From positions 124,001-188,000 of the forward strand of contig OZ244156.1 of the NCBI GenBank assembly GCA_965216395.1: 64,000 nucleotides of DNA, read 5' to 3'. The translations under genes were made by a program, and so were the position numbers. This document shows, in pieces, positions 34,943-44,249 of this stretch (the stretch's first letter is position 1; each line of letters starts with the position of its first letter). The notes under the pieces were generated by a model, which ran no database searches, was not told the origin of the DNA, and was given only the letters and a program-made list of their open reading frames with translations. The DNA comes from CAZBXD01 sp965216395 (lineage in GTDB: Bacteria > Pseudomonadota > Alphaproteobacteria > Micavibrionales > SZUA-601).

Positions 34943-34971
34943 TTATTAGGCTTTATCACCGTGTTTGTCAA
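34943..34971 (-). promoter_or_regulatory. Sigma-70-type promoter of tRNA-Met
   Basis: On the minus strand a perfect -35 TTGACA (34966-34971) and a -10-like TAATAA (34943-34948) are 17 bp apart. The -10 lies about 20 bp upstream of the tRNA 5' end. Confidence 0.75.
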
Positions 34972-34982
34972 TATATTTTCAA

Positions 34983-35513
34983 TTAATCATATAACTTTTT
35001 ATTCTTAAAAGGAATAAGGCTTAAGATAACAGCCGGCCTATACAAATCTGTTCGATCAATGACATTATGGGTGAGTAAACCGACCGCCCCTGTTTTTTGT
35101 TTCGAATTACTTTGCTTAAAAACCATATCATCGGCCTCCCCAAGTTCATATCCTTGGTTGATTAGATCAACAATCTGAACGGGTAAAGAAAAACTGGCAC
35201 TACGTGATTGACCGATTTTGTTTTCCTTGGCAATGACGACCCAAGCAAACGCATTCATTCCTGTGCATGTGTCTTTTTCAATGCCGCCTTCGATACCGAC
35301 ATAATAATCATAATCAGGGTATAATTTTTGGAGGTTTTGCACACGATTGAGAGCCCCGATGCGTGTTTCGTCATCTGTCATCGGTTGATCCGAAACGTTA
35401 GATTGAATATTGGTATGTTCGAATATAAAAGAAATATCAGGGAATAGAGATTGAAATCCTTTCTCAGTGGCTTGAATTTTGGTAGGATTGTTAGAACCGA
35501 TGATAACTTTCAT
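34983..35513 (-). CDS. yjjX: Inosine/xanthosine triphosphatase (YjjX family)
   Basis: 176 residues from ATG 35513 (MKVIIGSNNPTKIQATEKGF). The frame continues upstream to 35675 but that part overlaps the divergent arginase gene and is rejected. Motifs follow E. coli YjjX in order: N-terminal SNNPTKIQA, DDETRIGALNRVQNL, YYVGIEGGIE and a C-terminal LYRPAVILSLIPF. These enzymes hydrolyse non-canonical ITP/XTP to keep them out of nucleic acids. Only 51 bp separate the two divergent starts. Confidence 0.88.
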   Translation of the reverse strand: MKVIIGSNNPTKIQATEKGFQSLFPDISFIFEHTNIQSNVSDQPMTDDETRIGALNRVQNLQKLYPDYDYYVGIEGGIEKDTCTGMNAFAWVVIAKENKIGQSRSASFSLPVQIVDLINQGYELGEADDMVFKQSNSKQKTGAVGLLTHNVIDRTDLYRPAVILSLIPFKNKKLYD

Positions 35514-35564
35514 AATTTTAATATTCTCGGGTTGGGGTTGAACAATAAAGACTGTGGGTGATAA

Positions 35565-36479
35565 ATGAAAAAAAAGCAATACACAATTATTGGCTGTGGC
35601 ACAGGCTGGGGCTCTGGTTATAATGGAACCGGACGGGCGCCTAAAACACTTTTTGAATGGGGGCTTCTTGATCAATTATTAAGTGCTGGGATTGATGTGA
35701 CATGGCAAGAAACGGTTATGCCTGCACGATTGAACCCACAATTTGACGCCCGCCTTGATGAAGCTTATCCCGATGTTTTAATTTATAGCCAAGGGTTAGA
35801 AAAAGTTGTTAGAAATTGTGTTACCAATAGCCAAAGAGCCCCTGTTTTTATTGGTGGTGATCATTCCATGGCTTTTGGTACATGGAGTGGTGTTGTCAAT
35901 GGATTGGATGCGCATGATGAATTTGGCCTCATTTGGGTTGATGCGCATATGGATGCACACACCCCCGTGACATCAGTACAAGGGAAATGGGGTGGCCATT
36001 TTCATGGTATGCCCTTAGCTCATTTATTAGGTCATGGTGATAAAGATTTATGTGAATTGGGTAACCCAAATATAAAAATTAATCCAAAATATCTATCATT
36101 AATTGGAACTCGATCCTATGAGCCAGGTGAGAAAGAGTTACTTGATCGCCTTGGCGTACGTGTGTTTTACATGGAAGAAATAGAAAAACGTGGTTTGAAA
36201 ACATGTTTTGAGGAAGCTTTCGAACGTACAAATCAAGCTTCTAAAGGTTGGGGTATATCGCTTGATTTAGATGTTTTTGACCCCAGCCAAGCGCCCGCGG
36301 TGGGTACACCAGAGAAGAATGGTTTACGTGTTGATGATTTTTTGCACGTGATAGCACAATATGCCATGGATGATGGTTTTAAAGCTTTTGAAATTGCTGA
36401 GTATAATGCACTAAAAGATAGTGATGACAAGATAACAGCCCAACTTGTATCACAAATTTTAAAAACAATAATGCGCTAG
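35565..36479 (+). CDS. Arginase-family ureohydrolase
   Basis: 304 residues. The three manganese-ligand motifs are intact: GGDHSMAFG, DAHMDAHT and SLDLDVFDP. GTRSYEPGEKELL and the late EIAEYNALKDSD also match the arginase group. Length and motifs fit arginase (arginine to ornithine and urea), though agmatinase or formimidoylglutamase cannot be ruled out. No urease or ornithine genes are near. It ends 9 bp from the convergent DivL-like gene. Confidence 0.88.
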   Translation: MKKKQYTIIGCGTGWGSGYNGTGRAPKTLFEWGLLDQLLSAGIDVTWQETVMPARLNPQFDARLDEAYPDVLIYSQGLEKVVRNCVTNSQRAPVFIGGDHSMAFGTWSGVVNGLDAHDEFGLIWVDAHMDAHTPVTSVQGKWGGHFHGMPLAHLLGHGDKDLCELGNPNIKINPKYLSLIGTRSYEPGEKELLDRLGVRVFYMEEIEKRGLKTCFEEAFERTNQASKGWGISLDLDVFDPSQAPAVGTPEKNGLRVDDFLHVIAQYAMDDGFKAFEIAEYNALKDSDDKITAQLVSQILKTIMR

Positions 36480-36488
36480 ACTCATATC

Positions 36489-38813
36489 TTATTTTGCTGT
36501 TTTGATCTTTGACTTAATAGGCAAAATACAGGTGATTGTTGTACCTTTTTTCTCGACTGATTCCAATTTGATCGTGCCTTTATGAAGTTCAATAATGCTT
36601 TTAACAAGGGATAAACCCAGCCCAGCCCCTTCATTTTTTTGTTTGCTTTGGACAAATGGACCAAAGATACGGCTTTGGTCTTCTTTGGCGATCCCCTCAC
36701 CGTTATCAGAAACACTTAAGTGGATTTTGCGATCCTCTTTGAAAACTTTAATAACGATTGTACCTTTTGATGGTGTAAATTTAATCGCATTGCTTGTTAG
36801 ATTGAGAAGTACTTGTTTCATACGACGCTCATCCGCTTCCATCGTACCAATATTTTCATCCATCTCGATTTTTAATTGAATATCTTGTTTGCGTGCCCAT
36901 TCTTCGGTCAATTCTTTGATCGTTGCAATCATTTTTGAAACATCAAATTCACTGATCTGTAATTCTAAATATCCCGCTTCGATGGTTGATAGATCAAGAA
37001 TATCATTCACTAGACTAATCATTTTTCCACCTGCATCCAGCATACCTGCGGCGTATTCCATTTGTCTTTCATTTAATGGACCAAAATACTCTTTTTCAAG
37101 CACTTCAGCAAAACCAAGCATGGCGTTAAGCGGTGTTCTTAATTGATAAGAAACATTGGCAAGAAAATCTAATTTAAGACGTTCTGCTTCTTCCAAAGCG
37201 GCGTTTTTCTCACGCAAAGCTTGTTCAACGCGTAATGTATCTGTGACATCGCTGTAGCGGTTAAGCATACCGCCATCTGGCAGGGGAACTGTGACATATT
37301 CTAAAATGCGCCCATCTTTTAGTTCAATGCGTCCTTTTTTCTCATCACGCATAATGCCCGAATTGGTCAATTCTTCGCGGATAGATTCCCAATTCTTGTC
37401 ATCAAAAAGTGGTTTTTTTTGTTCAACCAATCTTGAAATATGAGGTGTTCTTTTGAGATCGCGTTTTTTGAAATTCCAGATTTTAACATAGGTTGGATTA
37501 TACAGCTGCAAACGTCCATCAGAACCAAAAACGGCCAAGCCTTCTGCCAAATTATCAAGCGTTTCACGCTGTACGGCAATAAGCGTGTTATAAGAAGACT
37601 CTAATTCCAAACGACTGGTCACATCTTCAAAAGTCATAAATAATCCACCCAAAGGATGGGGGACAACCAACATGCGGATCGCTGTGCCGTCGGGTAAATG
37701 CATCATATCCTCTGAAGGTCCAATCAGAGAGATAAACATTTCTAACCATTTATTTTTGTAAAGTTTGAAATTGGCCTGTTCGGGTAAACGCCTTTTATCA
37801 CGACACATTTCCATGATCTCACCAAGTGTTGGTTTTTGATCTAACCAACTTTCTTCTAAGTGAAAGAGATCGCAATAGGCGTCATTATAAAAAGTTATCT
37901 CTCGATCAGGGTTGAAGATAGCAATGCCCGTATTTAAGGAACGTAGCAATTCTGAGGTCGAAGCTTTGAAACGTCGCATCTCAGATTCCATATCTTCCAT
38001 GGGTGTGACGTCTAAACTATGACCTAAGGTTTGTTTGGTATCGGGTAAATAGGTTTCGGTGACTTCGTATAAAAATCTATTCCCATTCACAATAATATGA
38101 TGACGTTCTTGAACGGATTCTCTATTGTTGAAGGCGCGTACAGCCATATTACGGCCTAAATTACCTTTATTTCCTAAAAGTTCGATTTGATCTTCGATAA
38201 TTTTTTCAAAAGTGTTTTCAGTGGCTGTGATATAAGATTGATTAACCCAGATGATTTTATTTTCTTCATTACGCAGCCATACAGGAAAGGGGAGACTATC
38301 AAATGATTTTTCTAATTCTGTTAATTTTTGTGTGAGGCCAAGTGATTTTTCTTCCCGTCCTGATAAGTGGTTTTTTTGTTTTGTGACATCGTAAAACCAT
38401 AATGAAAAAATGGTGTCTTTTTCGTGACGCGTGATATTTGTTTTTATATTTAAATAATGGTCATTTACTGTTTCCAATATCATATCAAAATCAACATCAT
38501 TATTAATTAACTCTGATAGATTTTTGTGAAGTGATGCCTGATCTTTTTCTTTAAAAAGGGTCGATATATTGTAAATATTATCTATTTTCTTGACATCAAA
38601 CCATTTTTTGATTTGGGTTGAAATTGTTAAATCATCACTTTCAACCCAATAAATATAACCTTGTGGTGCATCTTCATGGATTAAATTAAGCTTTTCGTTT
38701 ATAGCTTCCAATTTTGCAAGCTTTTTAGGCTGAGGTAAAACATGTCTGCTTAACCATTTCAGCCCTTTTTTCAAAGGTGATTCTGCTATGAAATTATTAT
38801 TTTCTTGGGTCAT
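36489..38813 (-). CDS. DivL-like PAS kinase with Tyr in place of the phospho-His
   Basis: 774 residues from ATG 38813. There is no membrane helix. Several PAS-type segments occupy about 45-525 (for example GIAIFNPDREITFYNDAYCD, GLAVFGSDGRLQLYNPTYV). The dimerisation box reads FLANVSYQLRTPLNAMLGF: the usual His-Glu is Tyr-Gln, with Tyr at residue 556 (codon TAT, 37146-37148). The ATPase domain looks complete: LLNLTSNAIKF, DNGEGIA, GAGLGLSLV. Caulobacter DivL is a cell-cycle regulator with a Tyr at this site, similar length and multiple PAS domains. Orthology to DivL rather than to another ahcY-linked PAS kinase is not settled. Confidence 0.8.
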   Translation of the reverse strand: MTQENNNFIAESPLKKGLKWLSRHVLPQPKKLAKLEAINEKLNLIHEDAPQGYIYWVESDDLTISTQIKKWFDVKKIDNIYNISTLFKEKDQASLHKNLSELINNDVDFDMILETVNDHYLNIKTNITRHEKDTIFSLWFYDVTKQKNHLSGREEKSLGLTQKLTELEKSFDSLPFPVWLRNEENKIIWVNQSYITATENTFEKIIEDQIELLGNKGNLGRNMAVRAFNNRESVQERHHIIVNGNRFLYEVTETYLPDTKQTLGHSLDVTPMEDMESEMRRFKASTSELLRSLNTGIAIFNPDREITFYNDAYCDLFHLEESWLDQKPTLGEIMEMCRDKRRLPEQANFKLYKNKWLEMFISLIGPSEDMMHLPDGTAIRMLVVPHPLGGLFMTFEDVTSRLELESSYNTLIAVQRETLDNLAEGLAVFGSDGRLQLYNPTYVKIWNFKKRDLKRTPHISRLVEQKKPLFDDKNWESIREELTNSGIMRDEKKGRIELKDGRILEYVTVPLPDGGMLNRYSDVTDTLRVEQALREKNAALEEAERLKLDFLANVSYQLRTPLNAMLGFAEVLEKEYFGPLNERQMEYAAGMLDAGGKMISLVNDILDLSTIEAGYLELQISEFDVSKMIATIKELTEEWARKQDIQLKIEMDENIGTMEADERRMKQVLLNLTSNAIKFTPSKGTIVIKVFKEDRKIHLSVSDNGEGIAKEDQSRIFGPFVQSKQKNEGAGLGLSLVKSIIELHKGTIKLESVEKKGTTITCILPIKSKIKTAK

Positions 38814-38840
38814 CAAAACTCATCAATAATTTTTTGTAAA

Positions 38841-38870
38841 AAAAGCCAGTATTGTACAATACTGGCTTTT
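38841..38870 (-). terminator. ahcY terminator, perfect 30-bp palindrome
   Basis: AAAAGCCAGTATTGT is followed directly by its exact complement (15 + 15 bp, no spacer). On the minus strand it is followed by further T residues, giving a strong intrinsic terminator 21 bp past the ahcY stop. It lies between ahcY and the DivL-like gene, so the latter must have its own promoter or depend on read-through. Confidence 0.9.
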
Positions 38871-38891
38871 ATAAAATGAATACTTTAAATT

Positions 38892-40205
38892 TTAGTAACG
38901 ATATTCGTCGTTTTTATATGGGCCTTTAACATCAACATTAATATATTGAGCTTGTTCAAAAGTCAGGCTCGTTAATTTCGCATTGAGTTTATCCAGATGC
39001 AAACGCGCCACTTTTTCATCAAGATGTTTAGGCAAGACATATACTTTATTTTCGTAATTTTCACTATTTTCCCAAAGTTCGATTTGAGCAATCGTTTGGT
39101 TTGTAAAAGATGCAGACATAACAAAAGATGGATGACCCGTCGCACAACCAAGATTGACTAAACGTCCTTCTGCTAGAAGAGTGATTTTTTTACCATCGGC
39201 AAATTCAAATTGATCCACCTGTGGTTTGATTGTGTCTCTTTTTGTGTTTTTGATCAACTCATTGACTTGGATCTCATTATCGAAATGGCCGATGTTACAA
39301 ACAATGGCTTGGTCCTTCATCTGTTTCATATGATCAAATGTGATAATATCTTTGTTGCCCGTAGCGGTGACAAAGATATCCGCAATCGGTGCTGCATCTT
39401 CCATAGTCACAACTTGATAGCCTTCCATACAGGCTTGTAACGCACAGATGGGGTCAATTTCCGTGACCATAACGCGCACACCCTGTGATTTTAAGGATTC
39501 AGCGGAGCCCTTACCCACATCACCAAAGCCCGCAACAACGGCCACTTTACCCGCCAACATCACATCGGTGGCACGGCGGATACTGTCTACGCAGCTTTCA
39601 CGGCATCCGTATTTATTGTCAAATTTTGATTTGGTAACACTGTCATTCACGTTGATCGCAGGCACTTTTAATGTACCGGCCTTTGCCATTTCATAAAGAC
39701 GATGCACACCCGTTGTCGTTTCTTCTGAAATCCCTTTCACATCATTGAGAAGTTCTGGATAATTTTCGTGCATGCGAATGGTTAAATCACCCCCATCGTC
39801 CAAAATCATATTGGGTGTCCAACCATCGGGCCCTTCGATCGTTTGGTCGATACACCACCAAAATTCATCTTCGGTCATACCTTTCCAGGCAAAAACAGGA
39901 ATTCCAGCCGCAGCGATAGCCGCAGCGGCATGATCTTGGGTAGAAAAAATATTACATGATGACCAACGCACTTGTGCACCAAGATCAATTAAGGTTTCAA
40001 TGAGAACAGCGGTTTGGATCGTCATATGGAGACACCCAGCAATACGTGCCCCTTTAAGGGGCGCTTTGCCTTTATATTCTTCGCGTAATGCCATGAGACC
40101 CGGCATTTCTGTTTCCGCAATATTAATTTCTTTACGACCCCATTCGCTGAGCGAGATATCAGCAACTTTATAGTCTTCTTTTGTTTTTAATGCAGCAACC
40201 GTCAT
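38892..40205 (-). CDS. ahcY: S-adenosylhomocysteine hydrolase
   Basis: 437 residues. It splits S-adenosylhomocysteine to adenosine and homocysteine, renewing the methyl cycle. Seen: AGCLHMTIQTAVLIETL, SCNIFSTQDHAAAAIA, the NAD-binding AGFGDVGKGSAESLK and the C-terminal KNDEYRY with the conserved Lys and Tyr that reach into the partner subunit. I saw no SAH riboswitch in the 95 bp upstream. The ahcY-PAS-kinase neighbourhood is typical of alphaproteobacteria. Confidence 0.97.
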   Translation of the reverse strand: MTVAALKTKEDYKVADISLSEWGRKEINIAETEMPGLMALREEYKGKAPLKGARIAGCLHMTIQTAVLIETLIDLGAQVRWSSCNIFSTQDHAAAAIAAAGIPVFAWKGMTEDEFWWCIDQTIEGPDGWTPNMILDDGGDLTIRMHENYPELLNDVKGISEETTTGVHRLYEMAKAGTLKVPAINVNDSVTKSKFDNKYGCRESCVDSIRRATDVMLAGKVAVVAGFGDVGKGSAESLKSQGVRVMVTEIDPICALQACMEGYQVVTMEDAAPIADIFVTATGNKDIITFDHMKQMKDQAIVCNIGHFDNEIQVNELIKNTKRDTIKPQVDQFEFADGKKITLLAEGRLVNLGCATGHPSFVMSASFTNQTIAQIELWENSENYENKVYVLPKHLDEKVARLHLDKLNAKLTSLTFEQAQYINVDVKGPYKNDEYRY

Positions 40206-40300
40206 GTTTATATATGTCCTTATTTTTTATGAAAGAGAGACCATATATACTGTATTTGTTCACAAAACCCAAGAAAAATAGTTGAATAATTTTAAGTCGT

Positions 40301-41440
40301 TTATGGGTTATATTGATCTAAAATATTGTTTAATTCTGTCAAAGCTTGATGGGGGTCAAAGGGTTGGATGTCGTTGGGTTGCATTTTTTCATGCATCCAT
40401 ATGTAATTTTCTTCAGACATTGCTGGTGTCGCTTCAAGGAGTTCAATCACAAAATCAAAATTATCACTACATCCCGAATGAAGTAATAAATCAATGCCAG
40501 CCTCTAATGATTTTTGTGCCAAAAATGCCATCGTACCGGGTAAGGGTTCACACATGCCAAAACGGTCGCGTTTTTCACTGTTAAAACCTTCGGGCCATAT
40601 GGCATTCATTTCTAATGTATCGGCAACCAGAACACCTTTAAACCCGATGTAATGACGAATAACGTCATCAATCACTTTATTGGATAAGGTGGCGCATTCT
40701 TTGTCATCAATTGCTGTATAAATTGTATGCGCTGTCATGGCCATGGGATAATGACTAAGCGCCTTAAATGGTGCAAAATCTTGCGCGGCGAGTTGTTCGA
40801 ATGAGTGATCTACACGACATTCGCTGTAATGCGGATCCGCTTTGGCACGCCCCAAGCCAGGGATATGTTTGATAATCGGGATAACCCCTTGATGGATTAA
40901 ACCATCTGCCATCATTTGGCCCATTTGCGCTACAATATCGGCATCATATCCATAAGAGCGACTGATAATATCGGCACTGGTGGAATGTAAATGGTTTTCA
41001 CCTGGCACACTGCCCTCATCAAATGTATCATCGGTCAGAACGTCTAGCACTGGTGCGCAATTAACCGTTACACCAACTTGGCGCATATCATAGGCAATCA
41101 ATTGTGCATTTAAATAATTAGCCCGTTTGGCATCTTTTAAGTTTTTTGTGGCGATGTCGGCAAATACACTTGCTTTTGGGGCATGACGCCAACCATGGCC
41201 AAATTTGCCTTTAAATCTATAAACCAGTCCACCTTCATTATCGATCAAAACTGGCGCATCATCGCGACCAACCGCCTCCTTAAATTGTCGGATCACATGT
41301 TGAATCGCTTCTGGTCCACCGGCACAGGTTTCGTTAAAAATCAGCAATCCATAGGGATTATATTTTTTGAATGTGGCAATTTGTTGATCGCTCAGCGATG
41401 TATCGCGACAAGCAACAATAATCGGACGGGGGCGTGACAT
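40301..41440 (-). CDS. nagZ: Beta-N-acetylhexosaminidase, GH3 (NagZ-like)
   Basis: 379 residues with AGAGGA upstream of the ATG. No signal peptide, in keeping with cytoplasmic NagZ, which removes GlcNAc from anhydro-muropeptides in cell-wall recycling. GH3 landmarks: LIDNEGGLVYRFK (DEEGG in E. coli), IIKHIPGLGRAKADPHYS (the KHFPGHG...DSH loop with catalytic His) and GVLVADTLEMNAI carrying the nucleophile Asp. Several variants in these motifs and a slightly long C-terminus leave some doubt about exact substrate. Confidence 0.85.
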   Translation of the reverse strand: MSRPRPIIVACRDTSLSDQQIATFKKYNPYGLLIFNETCAGGPEAIQHVIRQFKEAVGRDDAPVLIDNEGGLVYRFKGKFGHGWRHAPKASVFADIATKNLKDAKRANYLNAQLIAYDMRQVGVTVNCAPVLDVLTDDTFDEGSVPGENHLHSTSADIISRSYGYDADIVAQMGQMMADGLIHQGVIPIIKHIPGLGRAKADPHYSECRVDHSFEQLAAQDFAPFKALSHYPMAMTAHTIYTAIDDKECATLSNKVIDDVIRHYIGFKGVLVADTLEMNAIWPEGFNSEKRDRFGMCEPLPGTMAFLAQKSLEAGIDLLLHSGCSDNFDFVIELLEATPAMSEENYIWMHEKMQPNDIQPFDPHQALTELNNILDQYNP

Positions 41441-41494
41441 TTTTCTAATCCTCTGGCAATCTGTTGTAATACATAAATCATAAGGGAATATCCG

Positions 41495-42016
41495 ATGGGA
41501 TCAATCATTATTTTAACCGCCGTGATCAGCGCTTTTCTTGTTGAAATCTATACATGGAAAGCGGGTGTTGTACCGATGCCCACAATCCCACGCGTGCGAC
41601 GCGAAATGATTAAATTATCTCCTCATGAAATGGATGGTGAAATTTGGGAATTGGGTTCTGGATGGGGTGGTCTCTTGATGGCTTTGGCTAAAAGATATCC
41701 TAATAATAGGATTGTTGGTTTTGAAATATCGCCTTTGCCTTACTTTATTTGTCTCCTAAGAATATGGCTTGGCCGTTACCAAAATATTCGTTTAAAAAGA
41801 CAGAATTTCATGTTGATGGATTTTTCTTGTGTGGGGAGCTTATATTGTTATTTAACGCATACCCATATGCGTCAATTGCAACCTAAATTAACAAAAGAAA
41901 TGCAAATGGGAAGTGTTTTAATCACCAGTACATTTCCTTTACCCGATTTAAAACCAAATGAAGAAGTTATATCAAAGGGGTTTTGGGTTGTAAAAATTTT
42001 TAAATATGTGTTTTAA
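41495..42016 (+). CDS. Membrane-anchored SAM methyltransferase, FAM173-like
   Basis: 173 residues; AAGGGA ribosome-binding site. One N-terminal hydrophobic segment, then motif I WELGSGWGGLLMAL, acidic motif VGFEISPLPYFICLL, and later NFMLMDFS and SVLITSTFPLP. The pattern recalls the FAM173/ATPSCKMT group, which in mitochondria methylates a lysine of the ATP synthase c subunit. Bacterial members are little studied. It overlaps the convergent hypothetical gene by 4 bp. Confidence 0.7.
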   Translation: MGSIIILTAVISAFLVEIYTWKAGVVPMPTIPRVRREMIKLSPHEMDGEIWELGSGWGGLLMALAKRYPNNRIVGFEISPLPYFICLLRIWLGRYQNIRLKRQNFMLMDFSCVGSLYCYLTHTHMRQLQPKLTKEMQMGSVLITSTFPLPDLKPNEEVISKGFWVVKIFKYVF

Positions 42017-42510
42017 GCTACTCTCGGTTTTTCTCTACTTAGCCATTCTAAAACAGCATTAACATCAATTGGCTTTTCTTTTTCGTAATAGTTTTTTATG
42101 ACTTCGTTTTTATTTTCTGGAAGTAATTGAACTGTTGAAACAGACATGTTTTCGGCTGTTTTTTGAATAATGCTGATAAATTCATCATGAATATTTAACG
42201 TTGTATTTCTTTGATCTAATGTGAGTTCTTTTGCAGTTTCGATGAGCTGTTTTTTTATCAAAAAAGCTCTTCCGCGGCTTGATTTGACGATTTCTAATGT
42301 TTCATAAAAATGTTTTATGAGAGGAAAGGCGCCTGCAACGTCTTTTGCGAAATCTATTTCTAAGGCATCACAGCGATCTTGTTCGTATTGATAGTCAGAA
42401 AAATTCTCTTTGGAACGGGCAATAGAAATAACTGCTTTATAAATAGGATTAAGCGTAGTTTTGTTATTTGCCATTTGATTTATGAGATCAAGTGATTTTT
42501 CTGTATGCAT
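42013..42510 (-). CDS. Hypothetical helical protein
   Basis: 165 residues from ATG 42510; a TTG eight codons upstream is less likely. Soluble and mostly helical, with many Lys/Glu; contains YQYEQDRCDALEIDFAKDVA, HFYETLEIVKSSRGRAF and the C-terminal VNAVLEWLSREKPRVA. No family recognised. It stands alone between the methyltransferase and ptsI, on the same strand as the PTS genes but in the downstream position, 53 bp past ptsI's stop. Confidence 0.55.
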   Translation of the reverse strand: MHTEKSLDLINQMANNKTTLNPIYKAVISIARSKENFSDYQYEQDRCDALEIDFAKDVAGAFPLIKHFYETLEIVKSSRGRAFLIKKQLIETAKELTLDQRNTTLNIHDEFISIIQKTAENMSVSTVQLLPENKNEVIKNYYEKEKPIDVNAVLEWLSREKPRVA

Positions 42511-42563
42511 ATACGTATATCCGAAATCGTTCAAACCGAGTGAATACTATAATAATCATATGG

Positions 42564-44249
42564 TTATGTCAATGATATTTTTCGAATAATATCTTTAATA
42601 ATCGGAATGCTAGAAGGATTTACTGAAATATTATGAATGCCTAATTTTAAGAGTTTTTCGGTATATAAACTATCCCCCGCCATTTCACCGCATAGGCTCA
42701 GTGGTATATTTTCGTCCTTAGCGGCCGCAATCGTGTTTTGAATTAATTTTAAAATCGCTGGATGGTCGGGTTGTGACCACTGTTCAACATGTTCATTTGT
42801 ACGATCTGCTGCTAAGGTATATTGAATTAAATCATTGGTTCCAATGGAGAAAAAATCACATTCTTTAGCAAAAGCATCTGCCATGATCGCAACAGCGGGC
42901 GTTTCGACCATAATGCCAATCGCAGGCGCTTTGTCCATGGCCGCTATTTTTTCTTTTTTGAGTTTTTTTATCGTTTTGAGCAAAATCTTTTTGCATTGAA
43001 TAATTTGATCAATATCAGTGACCATAGGAATTAAAATTTGAATAGGCCCTAAAACACCGGCTCTTAAAATGGCTCTAAATTGTGTTTCAAGCAAAGTTTC
43101 AATATGTAGGGAAAGGCGTATTCCACGTAAACCAAGGGCAGGATTAGCTTCGTTGCCAGTATATTTTCTTAAAGAGGGTGTCAGTTTATCACCACCAATA
43201 TCTATGGTACGAAAAGTGATGGGTTTGCCATCCATCACCCTAATCACATTAGCAATATGATCATATTGTTCTTGCTCACTGGGAATAGTGTCGCGGTTCA
43301 TGAACATATATTCTGATCGAAACAGTCCAATACCTTCTGCACCTGATTCGATAATTGTTTCAATATCTTCCATTCGGGAAAGATTGGCTTGGACTTGAAT
43401 TTCTGTTCCATCTTTTGTTTGTGCAGGTAAATGGGCTTTATCCAATATCGCTTTGTTACGAATACGTTCACTATTTTGTCTTTTCTGATATTGATTAAGA
43501 ACCCGTTTTGTTGGGTTAATGATGACAAGCCCGCGATTGCCATCAATAATAATGGTTGAATCAGCATCGATCGCTTTGGGGATGTGCGGAATACTGGCAA
43601 TGGCTGGTAAGCCAAGGGATCGTGCCATAATGGCAGCATGGCTTTGCTTAGTCCCTACCATAGAAACAAATCCACCGATTTTTTTGGGATCCATAAAGGC
43701 TGTATCGGCGGCTGTCACTTCTTCTGATAAGACAATTCCACCGTGAGGAACTGATTTTAAGGCAACAAATTTGTGACCCATCAAATTGCGCATTAAACGT
43801 TTTCCAACATCGCGAATATCACGAACACGTCTTGATAAATATTCATCCGCCATGGCTGAAAATGTTTTTTTGTATTTATCAATTTCTTTTTCTAAGGCCC
43901 ATTCCGCATTCATTTTTTCATTTTTAATACGGTGAATAATATCACGGATGAGGCGTGAATTATTCACCATGTTTAAATGGGCATCCAGTAAAAGAATAAT
44001 TTCCTCTGATGCGTTCTGTGGGAGTGTTTCAGCCTTTGTTTGTAATTTGGCTAACTGTTGGTACGCCGTTGTACTGGCTTTTTTAAAGCGTTCAATTTCT
44101 TGATTAATTTCAGATTTTTTAATTTTCTGGCGCGGTGGTGTCAGAGAAACCGTTTCAAGAATATAAGCCTTACCAATAGCAATCCCAGAAGACAGGGAGA
44201 CCCCACTCAGTTTTTCTTGCTTCTTTTTTTGACTCGTTGTTTTTATCAT
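42564..44249 (-). CDS. ptsI: PTS enzyme I (phosphoenolpyruvate-protein phosphotransferase)
   Basis: 561 residues, the length of a plain enzyme I with no N-terminal GAF domain, so not PtsP. The phospho-acceptor His is in GTKQSHAAIMARSLGLPA; the PEP-binding half has MFMNRDTIPSEQEQY, GIMVETPAVAIMADAFA, FSIGTNDLIQYTLAADRT and LCGEMAGD. It moves phosphate from PEP to HPr. It begins directly after the ptsH stop. With no sugar permease nearby, this PTS is probably regulatory, as in many alphaproteobacteria. Confidence 0.94.
   Translation of the reverse strand: MIKTTSQKKKQEKLSGVSLSSGIAIGKAYILETVSLTPPRQKIKKSEINQEIERFKKASTTAYQQLAKLQTKAETLPQNASEEIILLLDAHLNMVNNSRLIRDIIHRIKNEKMNAEWALEKEIDKYKKTFSAMADEYLSRRVRDIRDVGKRLMRNLMGHKFVALKSVPHGGIVLSEEVTAADTAFMDPKKIGGFVSMVGTKQSHAAIMARSLGLPAIASIPHIPKAIDADSTIIIDGNRGLVIINPTKRVLNQYQKRQNSERIRNKAILDKAHLPAQTKDGTEIQVQANLSRMEDIETIIESGAEGIGLFRSEYMFMNRDTIPSEQEQYDHIANVIRVMDGKPITFRTIDIGGDKLTPSLRKYTGNEANPALGLRGIRLSLHIETLLETQFRAILRAGVLGPIQILIPMVTDIDQIIQCKKILLKTIKKLKKEKIAAMDKAPAIGIMVETPAVAIMADAFAKECDFFSIGTNDLIQYTLAADRTNEHVEQWSQPDHPAILKLIQNTIAAAKDENIPLSLCGEMAGDSLYTEKLLKLGIHNISVNPSSIPIIKDIIRKISLT

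Noticed and set aside
35514..35675. 54-residue extension of YjjX
   Set aside because: Overlaps the divergent arginase gene; the protein family starts at MKVIIGSNNP.
40206..40300. Possible SAH riboswitch before ahcY
   Set aside because: No GC-rich paired core or conserved SAH-aptamer segments in this AT-rich 95-bp leader.
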